Shown piece after piece: positions 6,395 through 12,405 of a DNA stretch of 15,776 nt (position 1 is the first letter of the stretch; every line of letters starts with the position of its first letter). Source of the DNA: Deltaproteobacteria bacterium (GTDB lineage Bacteria > Desulfobacterota > Desulfuromonadia > Geobacterales > Pseudopelobacteraceae); NCBI GenBank assembly GCA_030654645.1, contig JAURXC010000147.1, positions 1-15,776 of the forward strand, given 5' to 3'. The notes under the pieces are model-generated. The model did not search any database, was not told the origin of the DNA, and was given only the letters and a program-made list of their open reading frames with translations. The position numbers and the translations under genes are program-made.

Positions 6395-8269
6395 ATGTCC
6401 ATACTTGAAACTATAAATTCCCCGGATGACCTGAAACGGCTGCCCGCCTACCAGCTTCCGGCCGTTGCGGAGGAACTGCGCCGCCTGATCATTGAAACAT
6501 GCTCCAGGAACGGCGGCCACCTGGCCCCCAGTCTGGGGGTGGTCGAGCTGACCATCGCCATGCACCGGGTGTTCCGGACACCAACCGACAAGATCATCTG
6601 GGATGTGGGGCATCAGGCCTATGCGCACAAACTCCTGACCGGCCGCCGCGACGCATTCGGCACACTGCGTACCATCAACGGCATCAGCGGTTTTCCGAAG
6701 CGTCATGAGTCGCCTCACGACGCTTTCGATGTGGGCCATTCGTCCACTTCCATTTCGGCTGCCACCGGCTTTGCCGTGGCGCGTGACCTTGATGGCCGGA
6801 AAAACAAGGTGCTGGCGGTGATCGGTGACGGCTCCATGACCGGGGGCATCGCCTACGAAGGGATCAACCACGCCGGCCACCTGAACAAGGATCTGGTCGT
6901 GATCCTTAACGACAACGAGATGTCGATTGCCGAGAATGTCGGCGCAATTTCCAACTTTCTTTCCCGCACCGCTTCCAGCGAATTCGTGCTGCGCTTCAAG
7001 AAGAATACCGAGTCGTTCCTTAAACGCCTGGATATGGGCAACAGCGTGCTGCAGGTGGCCCGCAAGCTGGAAGAGTCCTTCAAGGGCTTCCTGACGCCGG
7101 GCATGCTCTTCGAGGCCTTCGGATTCGACTACATTGGCCCGATTGACGGGCACGATCTTCCCAAGCTGATCGAGACCCTGGAAAACGTCAAAAGATTCGA
7201 CGATGCCGTGCTGATTCATGTACTGACCAAGAAGGGCAAGGGGTACAAGCCGGCCGAGGACAACCCGTCGCTGTTCCACGGTGTCGGCCCGTTTGATATC
7301 AAGAGCGGCAAGGTGCTGAAGGGGAAGGGTGGGGCGGCCTCCTACACCGCCGTATTCGGTTCCGCGCTTTGCAAGCTGGCCGCCGAGGATGACCGGGTCG
7401 CGGCCATCACGGCCGCCATGCCGGACGGCACCGGGCTGAGCGGTTTTTCCAAGGAATTTCCAGAGCGTTTCTTCGATGTGGGTATCGCCGAGCAGCATGG
7501 CGTCACCTTTGCCGCAGGTCTGGCCGCCGAGGGCTACCGCCCGGTGTTCGCGGTTTACTCAAGCTTTTTGCAGCGCGCCTACGATCAGGTCTTTCACGAT
7601 GTCTGCCTGCAGAATCTGCCGGTCACATTTGCGCTTGACCGCTGCGGCGTGGTTGGCAACGACGGGCCGACACATCACGGCGCTTTCGACATCTCCTATC
7701 TGCGCCATCTGCCGAATATGACCCTGATGGCTCCCAAGGACGAAAACGAACTGCAGCATATGCTGGCAACCGCGATCAACCTGGGGACTCCGGCCGCCGT
7801 CCGCTATCCGCGCGGAAATGGTTATGGCGTTTCCCTGGATCAGAACCTGACGCCGATCCAGGTCGGTCAGGCCGAAGTTTTGCACGAGGGGAAAAATGCC
7901 GCTGTTCTGGCACTTGGAACAATGGTCCGCCCCGCCCTGGAGGCTGCCTTGGCGCTGGAGGCGGAAACCGGAGTGTCGCTGACCGTTGTCAACGCCCGTT
8001 TCGTCAAGCCTCTGGATCACGGACTGATCCTGGAGCTGGCTCAAAAGCATGGCTGCCTGGTAACCATCGAGGAGAACGCCCTGCAGGGGGGCTTCGGCAC
8101 GGCAGTACTGGAACTGCTTGAGGAAAATGGCCTGTCAGGTGTGCGGGTTCTGCGGCTCGGCTACCCTGATAGCTACATTCCGCAGGCGGAGCAGCACGAG
8201 TTGCGTGCCATGCTTGGTCTCGACACCGCAGGCATAGCTGCCTCGATCCGTTCTTTTCTTGCTCCATGA
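6395..8269 (+). CDS. dxs: 1-deoxy-D-xylulose-5-phosphate synthase
   Basis: A thiamine-diphosphate enzyme that condenses pyruvate with glyceraldehyde 3-phosphate, the first and flux-controlling step of the MEP isoprenoid pathway; the product also feeds thiamine and pyridoxal synthesis. It has 624 residues (620 in E. coli). The motifs are complete: GGHLAPSLGVVELT (H42), DVGHQAYAHKLLTGRRD, the cofactor motif GDGSMTGGIAYEGINHAG (G144-D145-G146) with NDNEMSI, the catalytic VGIAEQHGVTFAAGLA (E366), and DRCGVVGNDGPTHHGAFD in the pyrimidine-binding domain; a transketolase C-terminal domain fills the last 130 residues. AAAGG (6383-6387) lies seven bases before the ATG. Position after ispA places supply and use of isoprenoid units together. 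Confidence 0.97.
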   Translation: MSILETINSPDDLKRLPAYQLPAVAEELRRLIIETCSRNGGHLAPSLGVVELTIAMHRVFRTPTDKIIWDVGHQAYAHKLLTGRRDAFGTLRTINGISGFPKRHESPHDAFDVGHSSTSISAATGFAVARDLDGRKNKVLAVIGDGSMTGGIAYEGINHAGHLNKDLVVILNDNEMSIAENVGAISNFLSRTASSEFVLRFKKNTESFLKRLDMGNSVLQVARKLEESFKGFLTPGMLFEAFGFDYIGPIDGHDLPKLIETLENVKRFDDAVLIHVLTKKGKGYKPAEDNPSLFHGVGPFDIKSGKVLKGKGGAASYTAVFGSALCKLAAEDDRVAAITAAMPDGTGLSGFSKEFPERFFDVGIAEQHGVTFAAGLAAEGYRPVFAVYSSFLQRAYDQVFHDVCLQNLPVTFALDRCGVVGNDGPTHHGAFDISYLRHLPNMTLMAPKDENELQHMLATAINLGTPAAVRYPRGNGYGVSLDQNLTPIQVGQAEVLHEGKNAAVLALGTMVRPALEAALALEAETGVSLTVVNARFVKPLDHGLILELAQKHGCLVTIEENALQGGFGTAVLELLEENGLSGVRVLRLGYPDSYIPQAEQHELRAMLGLDTAGIAASIRSFLAP

Positions 8270-8315
8270 CCTTCGGCGCCAGTTTGCCGACGGCCCGGTC
8301 TGGGAGGCTCCTGAT

Positions 8316-9575
8316 ATGAAACGATATCTGATGGTGATGGCGGCGGTATTCCTGTTTGCGTCGGCTGTATCTGCCGAACAGATCGACAGCGACCCGGTCA
8401 TCCATAGCGGCTATGGCCGCGAACTGATGCTGCGCGGCGAATACGAAAAAGGCATCGAACATCTGCGCCGGGCCTACCTGCTCTTCCCCCTCAATGAAAC
8501 CTTCAAACACAATCTGGCCGAAGCGTACGCGGCCTATGGGCATCATTTTTTCAAGCTGAAGCACTTTGAAGAGTCGGACGAGAACTTCGTCAAGGCGCTG
8601 GAGTTATATCCGGATGAACCGGTCTACTCGCTGCTGCGCGGAATCTGCAATTACCATCTGAAGAAATATGATGTGGCCCGTTACGAGTTGGAGCATGCCC
8701 GGTCACTTAAGGCCGATTCGGCGGAAGTGCTCTACTATCTGGGACTGGTCGAGTACGAGACCGAGAATCGCAGCCAGGCGATCGAACTGTGGGAAAAAGC
8801 GCTGAAACTCTCCCCCGGCCGCAAGGAAATCATCGACCTGCTCGCCAAATCCCGCAAGGAGATCGCCGTGGAATCGCGGATGGATCGCGGCCATAGTTCG
8901 CGTTTTGATCTCTCCTACGACCCCGGTGTTGATGCCGGTTTTGCGTTAGCGATCCTGGATGTGCTCGAATCGGCCGCCAACCAGGTCAACGCCGAGCTGG
9001 GGCTGTTTCCGGAGGCGCGCGTGCCGGTCGGCATCTACAAGCGGGACGACTTCAAGACCGTTACCGATTCACCGGACTGGGCCGGTGGCTTCTATGACGG
9101 CAAGATCCGGCTCCCGTTCGGGACACTGAATGAGATCACTCCGGTCATGCGTGGCGTGCTCTTTCACGAGTACGCCCACGTCGTGGTTTTCGAACTGACC
9201 CGCGGCAACTGTCCGTTATGGCTGAACGAAGGTGTGGCCGAAATGTTCGGGCGCATGCAGTACAATCGGCCCATGTCCGAGTTCGGCCGTGCCGCCCGCA
9301 AAAAAACTTTCACCGATTTCAGAAAGCTGGAAAGCGATTTCAGCTCCCTTTCAACCGCTGATGCCGCTCTGGCTTACCAGCAGAGCTATGCACTGGTAAA
9401 CTTCATGGTGACCAGTTACGGTTGGCACATCGTGAGGCAGATCCTCTCGTCGCTTGGTGGAGGAATGACCATTGACGAAGCGATGCTGTCGGCATTGAAA
9501 GACTTTAACCTGGGTTATGACGGTGTTGTGGGGGCGTGGCGTGAATCGGTTGAGCGGGAAATGGCGGGAAGATAA
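8316..9575 (+). CDS. Secreted TPR protein with gluzincin-type (peptidase MA-like) metallopeptidase domain
   Basis: A 419-residue predicted exported protein. ATG 8316 is chosen because GGGAGG (8302-8307) precedes it and a clean signal peptide follows (MKRYLMVMAAVFLFASAVSA, cut before EQ). Residues about 28-175 form around four tetratricopeptide repeats (YGRELMLRGEYEKGIEHLRR; FVKALELYPDEP; ARYELEHARSLKADSAEV; AIELWEKALKLSPG). The rest resembles the peptidase MA-like domain: an HEXXH site HEYAH (H284, E285, H288) and 17 residues later WLNEGVAEMF (E305 as likely third zinc ligand). All three zinc ligands and the catalytic glutamate are present, so an active enzyme is plausible, probably in the periplasm. 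The target is unknown; the TPR part could hold a partner protein. It begins 46 bases after dxs with no terminator, so it is likely the last gene of that operon. Confidence 0.85.
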   Translation: MKRYLMVMAAVFLFASAVSAEQIDSDPVIHSGYGRELMLRGEYEKGIEHLRRAYLLFPLNETFKHNLAEAYAAYGHHFFKLKHFEESDENFVKALELYPDEPVYSLLRGICNYHLKKYDVARYELEHARSLKADSAEVLYYLGLVEYETENRSQAIELWEKALKLSPGRKEIIDLLAKSRKEIAVESRMDRGHSSRFDLSYDPGVDAGFALAILDVLESAANQVNAELGLFPEARVPVGIYKRDDFKTVTDSPDWAGGFYDGKIRLPFGTLNEITPVMRGVLFHEYAHVVVFELTRGNCPLWLNEGVAEMFGRMQYNRPMSEFGRAARKKTFTDFRKLESDFSSLSTADAALAYQQSYALVNFMVTSYGWHIVRQILSSLGGGMTIDEAMLSALKDFNLGYDGVVGAWRESVEREMAGR

Positions 9576-9583
9576 ATATTCTC

Positions 9584-9613
9584 TTGCCTTAACCGAATAC
9601 CGTGTGCTATACA
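9584..9613 (+). promoter_or_regulatory. Promoter of tRNA-Pro with extended -10
   Basis: TTGCCT (9584-9589), an 18-base spacer, and TATACA (9608-9613) directly preceded by TGC, the extended -10 signature. Transcription would start near 9620, seven bases before the mature tRNA. Confidence 0.5.
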
Positions 9614-9626
9614 GTACGTCTTTCGT

Positions 9627-9703
9627 CGGTGAGTAGCGCAGCCTGGTAGCGCACCTGCCTTGGGAGCAGGGGGTCGCTGGTTCGATTCCAGTCTCACCGA
9701 CCA
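9627..9703 (+). tRNA. tRNA-Pro, anticodon TGG
   Basis: A complete 77-base cloverleaf. The acceptor stem CGGTGAG (9627-9633) pairs perfectly with CTCACCG (9693-9699), and ACCA follows, so the CCA end is encoded. D-arm stem is GCGC/GCGC. The anticodon stem CCTGC (9654-9658) pairs with GCAGG (9666-9670) around the loop CTTGGGA, giving anticodon TGG at 9661-9663, which reads CCN proline codons. The T-arm carries GGTTCGATTCC. Position 32 is C9659, the site TrmJ would modify if this tRNA is a substrate. The first acceptor base pair C1-G72 is typical of bacterial proline tRNAs. Confidence 0.97.
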
Positions 9704-9711
9704 GATAATTC

Positions 9712-9748
9712 AAGGGGTTACAGTTTATTCTGTAATCCCTTTTTATTT
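9712..9748 (+). terminator. Rho-independent terminator after tRNA-Pro
   Basis: AAGGGGTTACAG (9712-9723) pairs with CTGTAATCCCTT (9730-9741) with one G-T pair, a six-base loop, and a T-rich tail reaching 9748. It lies nine bases after the tRNA. Confidence 0.85.
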
Positions 9749-9757
9749 CACGTTTGC

Positions 9758-9800
9758 CCGTTAAAATAAAAGAGCAACCAGCTGGTGGCTGGTTGCTCTT
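9758..9800 (-). terminator. Rho-independent terminator of the cytochrome gene
   Basis: Perfect 13-bp stem: AAGAGCAACCAGC (9770-9782) and its complement at 9788-9800, with a five-base loop. Read on the - strand it is followed by TTTATTTTAA. It lies 27 bases after the stop of the gene ending at 9827. Confidence 0.88.
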
Positions 9801-9826
9801 ACTTGCAACGTGAATACGGAATCAGG

Positions 9827-10189
9827 TTATTTCCTGTTTTCGTCAATCAGGTGATTAAGCAGAGTTACAATTTCCCTGATCTCCTGTTTGTTCATATCCG
9901 TATTGGGCTTGCGCAGCATTTTGATTCCGTAGGCCTTGACGGCCTGCTTGTCAAAAGGCTGTCCGGTGATTGGAGCGCGACCGGTTTGTATGGCAATGAC
10001 CGTTAATTCCATCGAGTGGCATTTTACACACTTTCTGGAGAGCAAATCCAGTGACGGTCTGAAGTTGGGACTCACGCTTTCAGGGTCGAAATTCATATTG
10101 TTACCACGACCCTTGACTTTAACACGGGCATCTGCCAGAGAAAACGTGGCCAGGGTAATCAGCGCTGTCAGCAGTAAAAGTCGTTTCAT
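9827..10189 (-). CDS. Periplasmic monohaem c-type cytochrome
   Basis: A 120-residue protein. The signal peptide (about residues 1-21, MKRLLLLTALITLATFSLADA) directs export. A single haem-attachment motif CVKCH (C54, C57, H58) supplies covalent haem binding and the histidine ligand; M91 or M99 (in KMLRKPNTDM), ahead of the C-terminal helix IREIVTLLNHLIDE, is the likely sixth ligand, as in class I cytochromes c. It probably shuttles electrons in the periplasm; no redox partner is encoded nearby. The ATG is supported by AAGGAG six bases upstream on the - strand. A strong terminator follows. The 154-base gap to the membrane-protein gene upstream shows no terminator, so read-through from that operon is possible. 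It is too short for a diheme peroxidase or a multihaem conduit protein. Confidence 0.88.
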   Translation of the reverse strand: MKRLLLLTALITLATFSLADARVKVKGRGNNMNFDPESVSPNFRPSLDLLSRKCVKCHSMELTVIAIQTGRAPITGQPFDKQAVKAYGIKMLRKPNTDMNKQEIREIVTLLNHLIDENRK

Positions 10190-10343
10190 GGCTACTCCTT
10201 AAGGCTTGATCTTGATATTGATTCTCTGGTTACATATGTGCCCCGTTGCATTAAATAACGGTGACGTCGCAATTAGATAGATTTCTTTCACGGCATGCCG
10301 AGCCGCAGCAGGTTCGTGTCTTTGAGCTGGAGTTCAGTAGTCT
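10190..10343. other. Intergenic region upstream of the cytochrome gene
   Basis: Between the membrane-protein stop (10344) and the cytochrome start (10189). It holds the cytochrome ribosome site, an ACATATGT palindrome (10232-10239), CCGTT/AACGG inverted arms near 10244-10262, and the perfect ten-base palindrome CGGCATGCCG. No T-run follows the last, so it is not a terminator. I could not pick a convincing promoter here. Confidence 0.5.
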
Positions 10344-11093
10344 CTATTTTAGCAACCGGTATATATAGGTAAAAGTGCCACCTACTGAAATACCGGACAG
10401 TAGTCCGGCGTATCTTCTTACTTCCTGGGAAAACTGGATACGCGCCGGGTATTGATCAAAGTCGGTGGATTCGTCGGTCATAAGCGCTATGATATCCTGC
10501 CAGTCCTGGTCCCATTGAAATATCTGTAGATACAGCTCGGAGCCTTTCCAGAGAAAAATGAAGAAGAAGACCAGGCCGAAAGCAATGAAGCCTTTCGAGA
10601 TGTCAGAGTCCTTGATGGCCAGGTAGATTTTCCTGACCAGCTCGATGTTCATGACGCACAGAAAAACCCAGATGGCGTTTTCAACCATTCTGATGTTTCT
10701 GATGGTGTTGGGGCTTGGGTTGGGATTTATCATCAGGAAAACGCCGGATGCCGCAAGTATGCCCAGCGTACTCAGGTATACGATGAGTTTGTTGCCCGAG
10801 ATTTCAAAGGTTCGGCAGAATACGTAATATTCCAGAAATCCGTGGGTTATCATCATGATGGCCACGGTGCCTACAATATAGTGAAATGCGGTGAGTTTTT
10901 GGTAGTGACCCCAGGGGTTGATGCCGTAGGCCTGGCTCAGAAATATCAGGAAGAAGCCGATCGATATACTGGTCCAGACTCTGGCGTTACCTATGCTGAA
11001 GTAAAAGCTTATTGCACCGGCCATGCCCCAGAATATAACCTGGACAAGATCGAATGGGTTCATTTGGGTAAGCAGTTCAAAAAACTTTTCCAT
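10344..11093 (-). CDS. Polytopic membrane protein of unknown function
   Basis: 249 residues with about seven hydrophobic segments (near 14-34, 38-56, 66-88, 100-121, 135-155, 168-188 and 230-247). I do not recognise a family. Features that may matter: a histidine-bearing span HYIVGTVAIMMITHGFLEYY, an NPNPSPN turn after the fourth span, and a long soluble loop between the sixth and seventh spans with WDQDWQDIIALMTDESTDFDQY. The ATG has GGAGG about five bases before it. It begins 25 bases after the stop of the two-module protein gene at 11119-12084 on the same strand, so the two are almost certainly one operon. GC is about 45-50% in sampled lines, lower than most of the window. A sensor or anchoring role for the soluble partner is a guess from context only. 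Confidence 0.8.
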   Translation of the reverse strand: MEKFFELLTQMNPFDLVQVIFWGMAGAISFYFSIGNARVWTSISIGFFLIFLSQAYGINPWGHYQKLTAFHYIVGTVAIMMITHGFLEYYVFCRTFEISGNKLIVYLSTLGILAASGVFLMINPNPSPNTIRNIRMVENAIWVFLCVMNIELVRKIYLAIKDSDISKGFIAFGLVFFFIFLWKGSELYLQIFQWDQDWQDIIALMTDESTDFDQYPARIQFSQEVRRYAGLLSGISVGGTFTYIYRLLK

Positions 11094-11118
11094 ATATCCT
11101 CCAGTGCGTTCCTAGGAA

Positions 11119-12084
11119 TTAAGATTCAGATCTTGCGTTAGTAATTGTAGAGGACAGTTTTTCCATCATCGCCTTGATATTGGTGCCGCTTATAAGGAGC
11201 TTTGCTGCCCGCTCGATTCCGGCCAGGAATTTCGCGAAGCCGGCCTCATCGATCAGGCATGAATTCCCTCCGTTTTCGGACAACTCCTTGTCAACTATTC
11301 CACGTCCGACCTTGCCTACGTACTCGCCGACAATTACCTTGACCTGTTCTTCAAGCTCGGCAAGTCTAAGGGTAGCCGCTTTTATATCCCGTTCTTGTCG
11401 TTCCTTGTTTGTCCGGTCAATTTCCGACTGATGAAGCGCCACGGTGGTATCCCAGATCTTCTGTATGTTTGCAACTTCAAGCAGGTTGATCCCCATGATC
11501 TCTTCAACACTCTGTGTGGCAAAAAGGTCGATCTTGGCTCCCGGCAGACCTGCGATTTTTTGTGATTCGGAAGAGGACGATTCTATATCACCAGAGCCAT
11601 CGTGGAAGAATCCAAGCGGATTGCCTTCCTTGTAGAAAATCATCGCTGAATGTTCTTCGGTATAGATACGCAGACAGCCGTTCATCCGGTCGTTCTTGAC
11701 CTTGCCGAGAAGTGAATTTATGTCTATCAGTTTTAGCTCTTGAGCCTTGTAGAGGGTCTCACCTTCAAGAAGGGCATGTATGCACATGGTGAGATCTTTG
11801 GATAGTTTATAGACGTTCATGGTGCCGCTACCCGATGAGACCATCAGTTCTGCCAGTGCGGACAGTGCTTCAAATCCATTCTGTCGTTTTCCGTTTCTAT
11901 CTTCGAGCAGAGCGCTTACCAGTTTGCCGGCCTCGAAAACCAGGATAACGGTACTTGTCTGAAAAACAAAACTGGAGTAACCGGTGAAACCTCCGGTACT
12001 CAGCTTTAAAAGTACATCCGGTAGCTTGAGTTTGGTTACGGCCAGGTTTTCGAATAAGGGGTTACCTTTAGGGAGAAGAAACAT
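11119..12084 (-). CDS. Unrecognised soluble protein with two DUF4388-like modules and a helical tail
   Basis: 321 residues, no signal peptide or membrane span. Two similar halves can be seen. The first (about 15-60) has LKLPDVLLKLSTGGFTGYSS then ILVFEAGKLVSALLED; the second (about 125-170) has KLIDINSLLGKVKNDRMNG then AMIFYKEGNPLGFFHD. Both show a helix, a glycine turn and a beta hairpin with a 'F-x-G' turn, reminiscent of DUF4388 modules found in regulatory proteins of delta-proteobacteria; this is my reading, not a search result. After about residue 215 comes a charged coiled segment (ERQERDIKAATLRLAELEEQ) and a helical tail (EYVGKVGRGIVDKEL). The paralogue at 2-532 covers the second half. 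AGGAGG lies five bases before the ATG. The first gene of an operon with the membrane protein at 10344-11093. Likely a cytoplasmic signalling or scaffold protein; function unproven. Confidence 0.8.
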   Translation of the reverse strand: MFLLPKGNPLFENLAVTKLKLPDVLLKLSTGGFTGYSSFVFQTSTVILVFEAGKLVSALLEDRNGKRQNGFEALSALAELMVSSGSGTMNVYKLSKDLTMCIHALLEGETLYKAQELKLIDINSLLGKVKNDRMNGCLRIYTEEHSAMIFYKEGNPLGFFHDGSGDIESSSSESQKIAGLPGAKIDLFATQSVEEIMGINLLEVANIQKIWDTTVALHQSEIDRTNKERQERDIKAATLRLAELEEQVKVIVGEYVGKVGRGIVDKELSENGGNSCLIDEAGFAKFLAGIERAAKLLISGTNIKAMMEKLSSTITNARSES

Positions 12085-12121
12085 CGGTACCTCCTGGGAT
12101 TGCTGATTCAGAAACGCGACT

Positions 12122-12150
12122 AACTTAATTTAATATCATCGGTATGTCAA
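12122..12150 (-). promoter_or_regulatory. Possible sigma-70 promoter for the two-module/membrane-protein operon
   Basis: Read on the - strand, a perfect TTGACA (12150-12145), a 17-base spacer and TAAGTT (12127-12122). The -10 box matches only three of six positions, so the call rests on the -35 box and location about 40 bases before the start codon. Confidence 0.35.
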
Positions 12151-12208
12151 AACATTTAATTGGTATAATATCTCAGAATCGTTGTGTTTTTGCATGGATT
12201 TACGTAGT

Positions 12209-12227
12209 GGTCATGTGTCATATGACC
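12209..12227. promoter_or_regulatory. Near-perfect 19-base palindrome, candidate operator
   Basis: GGTCATGTGTCATATGACC: eight of nine base pairs around the central T are complementary (one G/T mismatch). It lies about 125 bases upstream of the start at 12084 and has no T-run, so it looks like a dimeric-regulator site rather than a terminator. Confidence 0.4.
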
Positions 12228-12323
12228 GGATCAATTGTGCCGTACAAGTGTTTTTGCGTAGATATGGCAAGGGTGTTTTGAATGAGATTGGTGTTTGCAG
12301 AATATAACCTGCTGTTTAATAAC

Positions 12324-12366
12324 AAAAAGCACGAGGTGCAGCTCTTCGCCTGTTCCCGTGCTTTTT
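12324..12366 (-). terminator. Rho-independent terminator of maeB (possibly bidirectional)
   Basis: AAAAAGCACG (12324-12333) and CGTGCTTTTT (12357-12366) pair perfectly, extended by GG/CC with one bulged A. On the - strand the stem ends in a T-run just after maeB, which stops at 12406. The A and T flanks would allow function on either strand. Confidence 0.8.
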
Positions 12367-12405
12367 GAATTGTTTAATCAATATTCAATTGTCATGCCAT
12401 CAGAA

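Larger units (their letters stand above)
12085..12323. other. AT-rich intergenic control region
   Basis: About 240 bases between the terminator of maeB and the start of the gene at 12084, with one 60-base line at only about 23% GC. It holds the ribosome site, a possible promoter (12122-12150) and a near-palindrome (12209-12227). No supported gene was found; short ORFs lack ribosome sites. Confidence 0.6.

Noticed and set aside
6287..7498. Long - strand ORF (403 codons) opposite dxs
   Set aside because: Fully antisense to the conserved dxs gene; no ribosome site or domain. A reading-frame shadow of GC-rich DNA, as are similar ORFs at 542-1111, 1108-1932 and 5430-6353.
9693..12323. Attachment-site duplication of the tRNA-Pro 3' end
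   Set aside because: I scanned the downstream segment for the T-arm/acceptor sequence and saw no second copy, nor any integrase gene.
12282..12368. 28-codon + strand ORF starting at ATG 12282
   Set aside because: Its second half is the terminator stem-loop and no Shine-Dalgarno is present; chance ORF.
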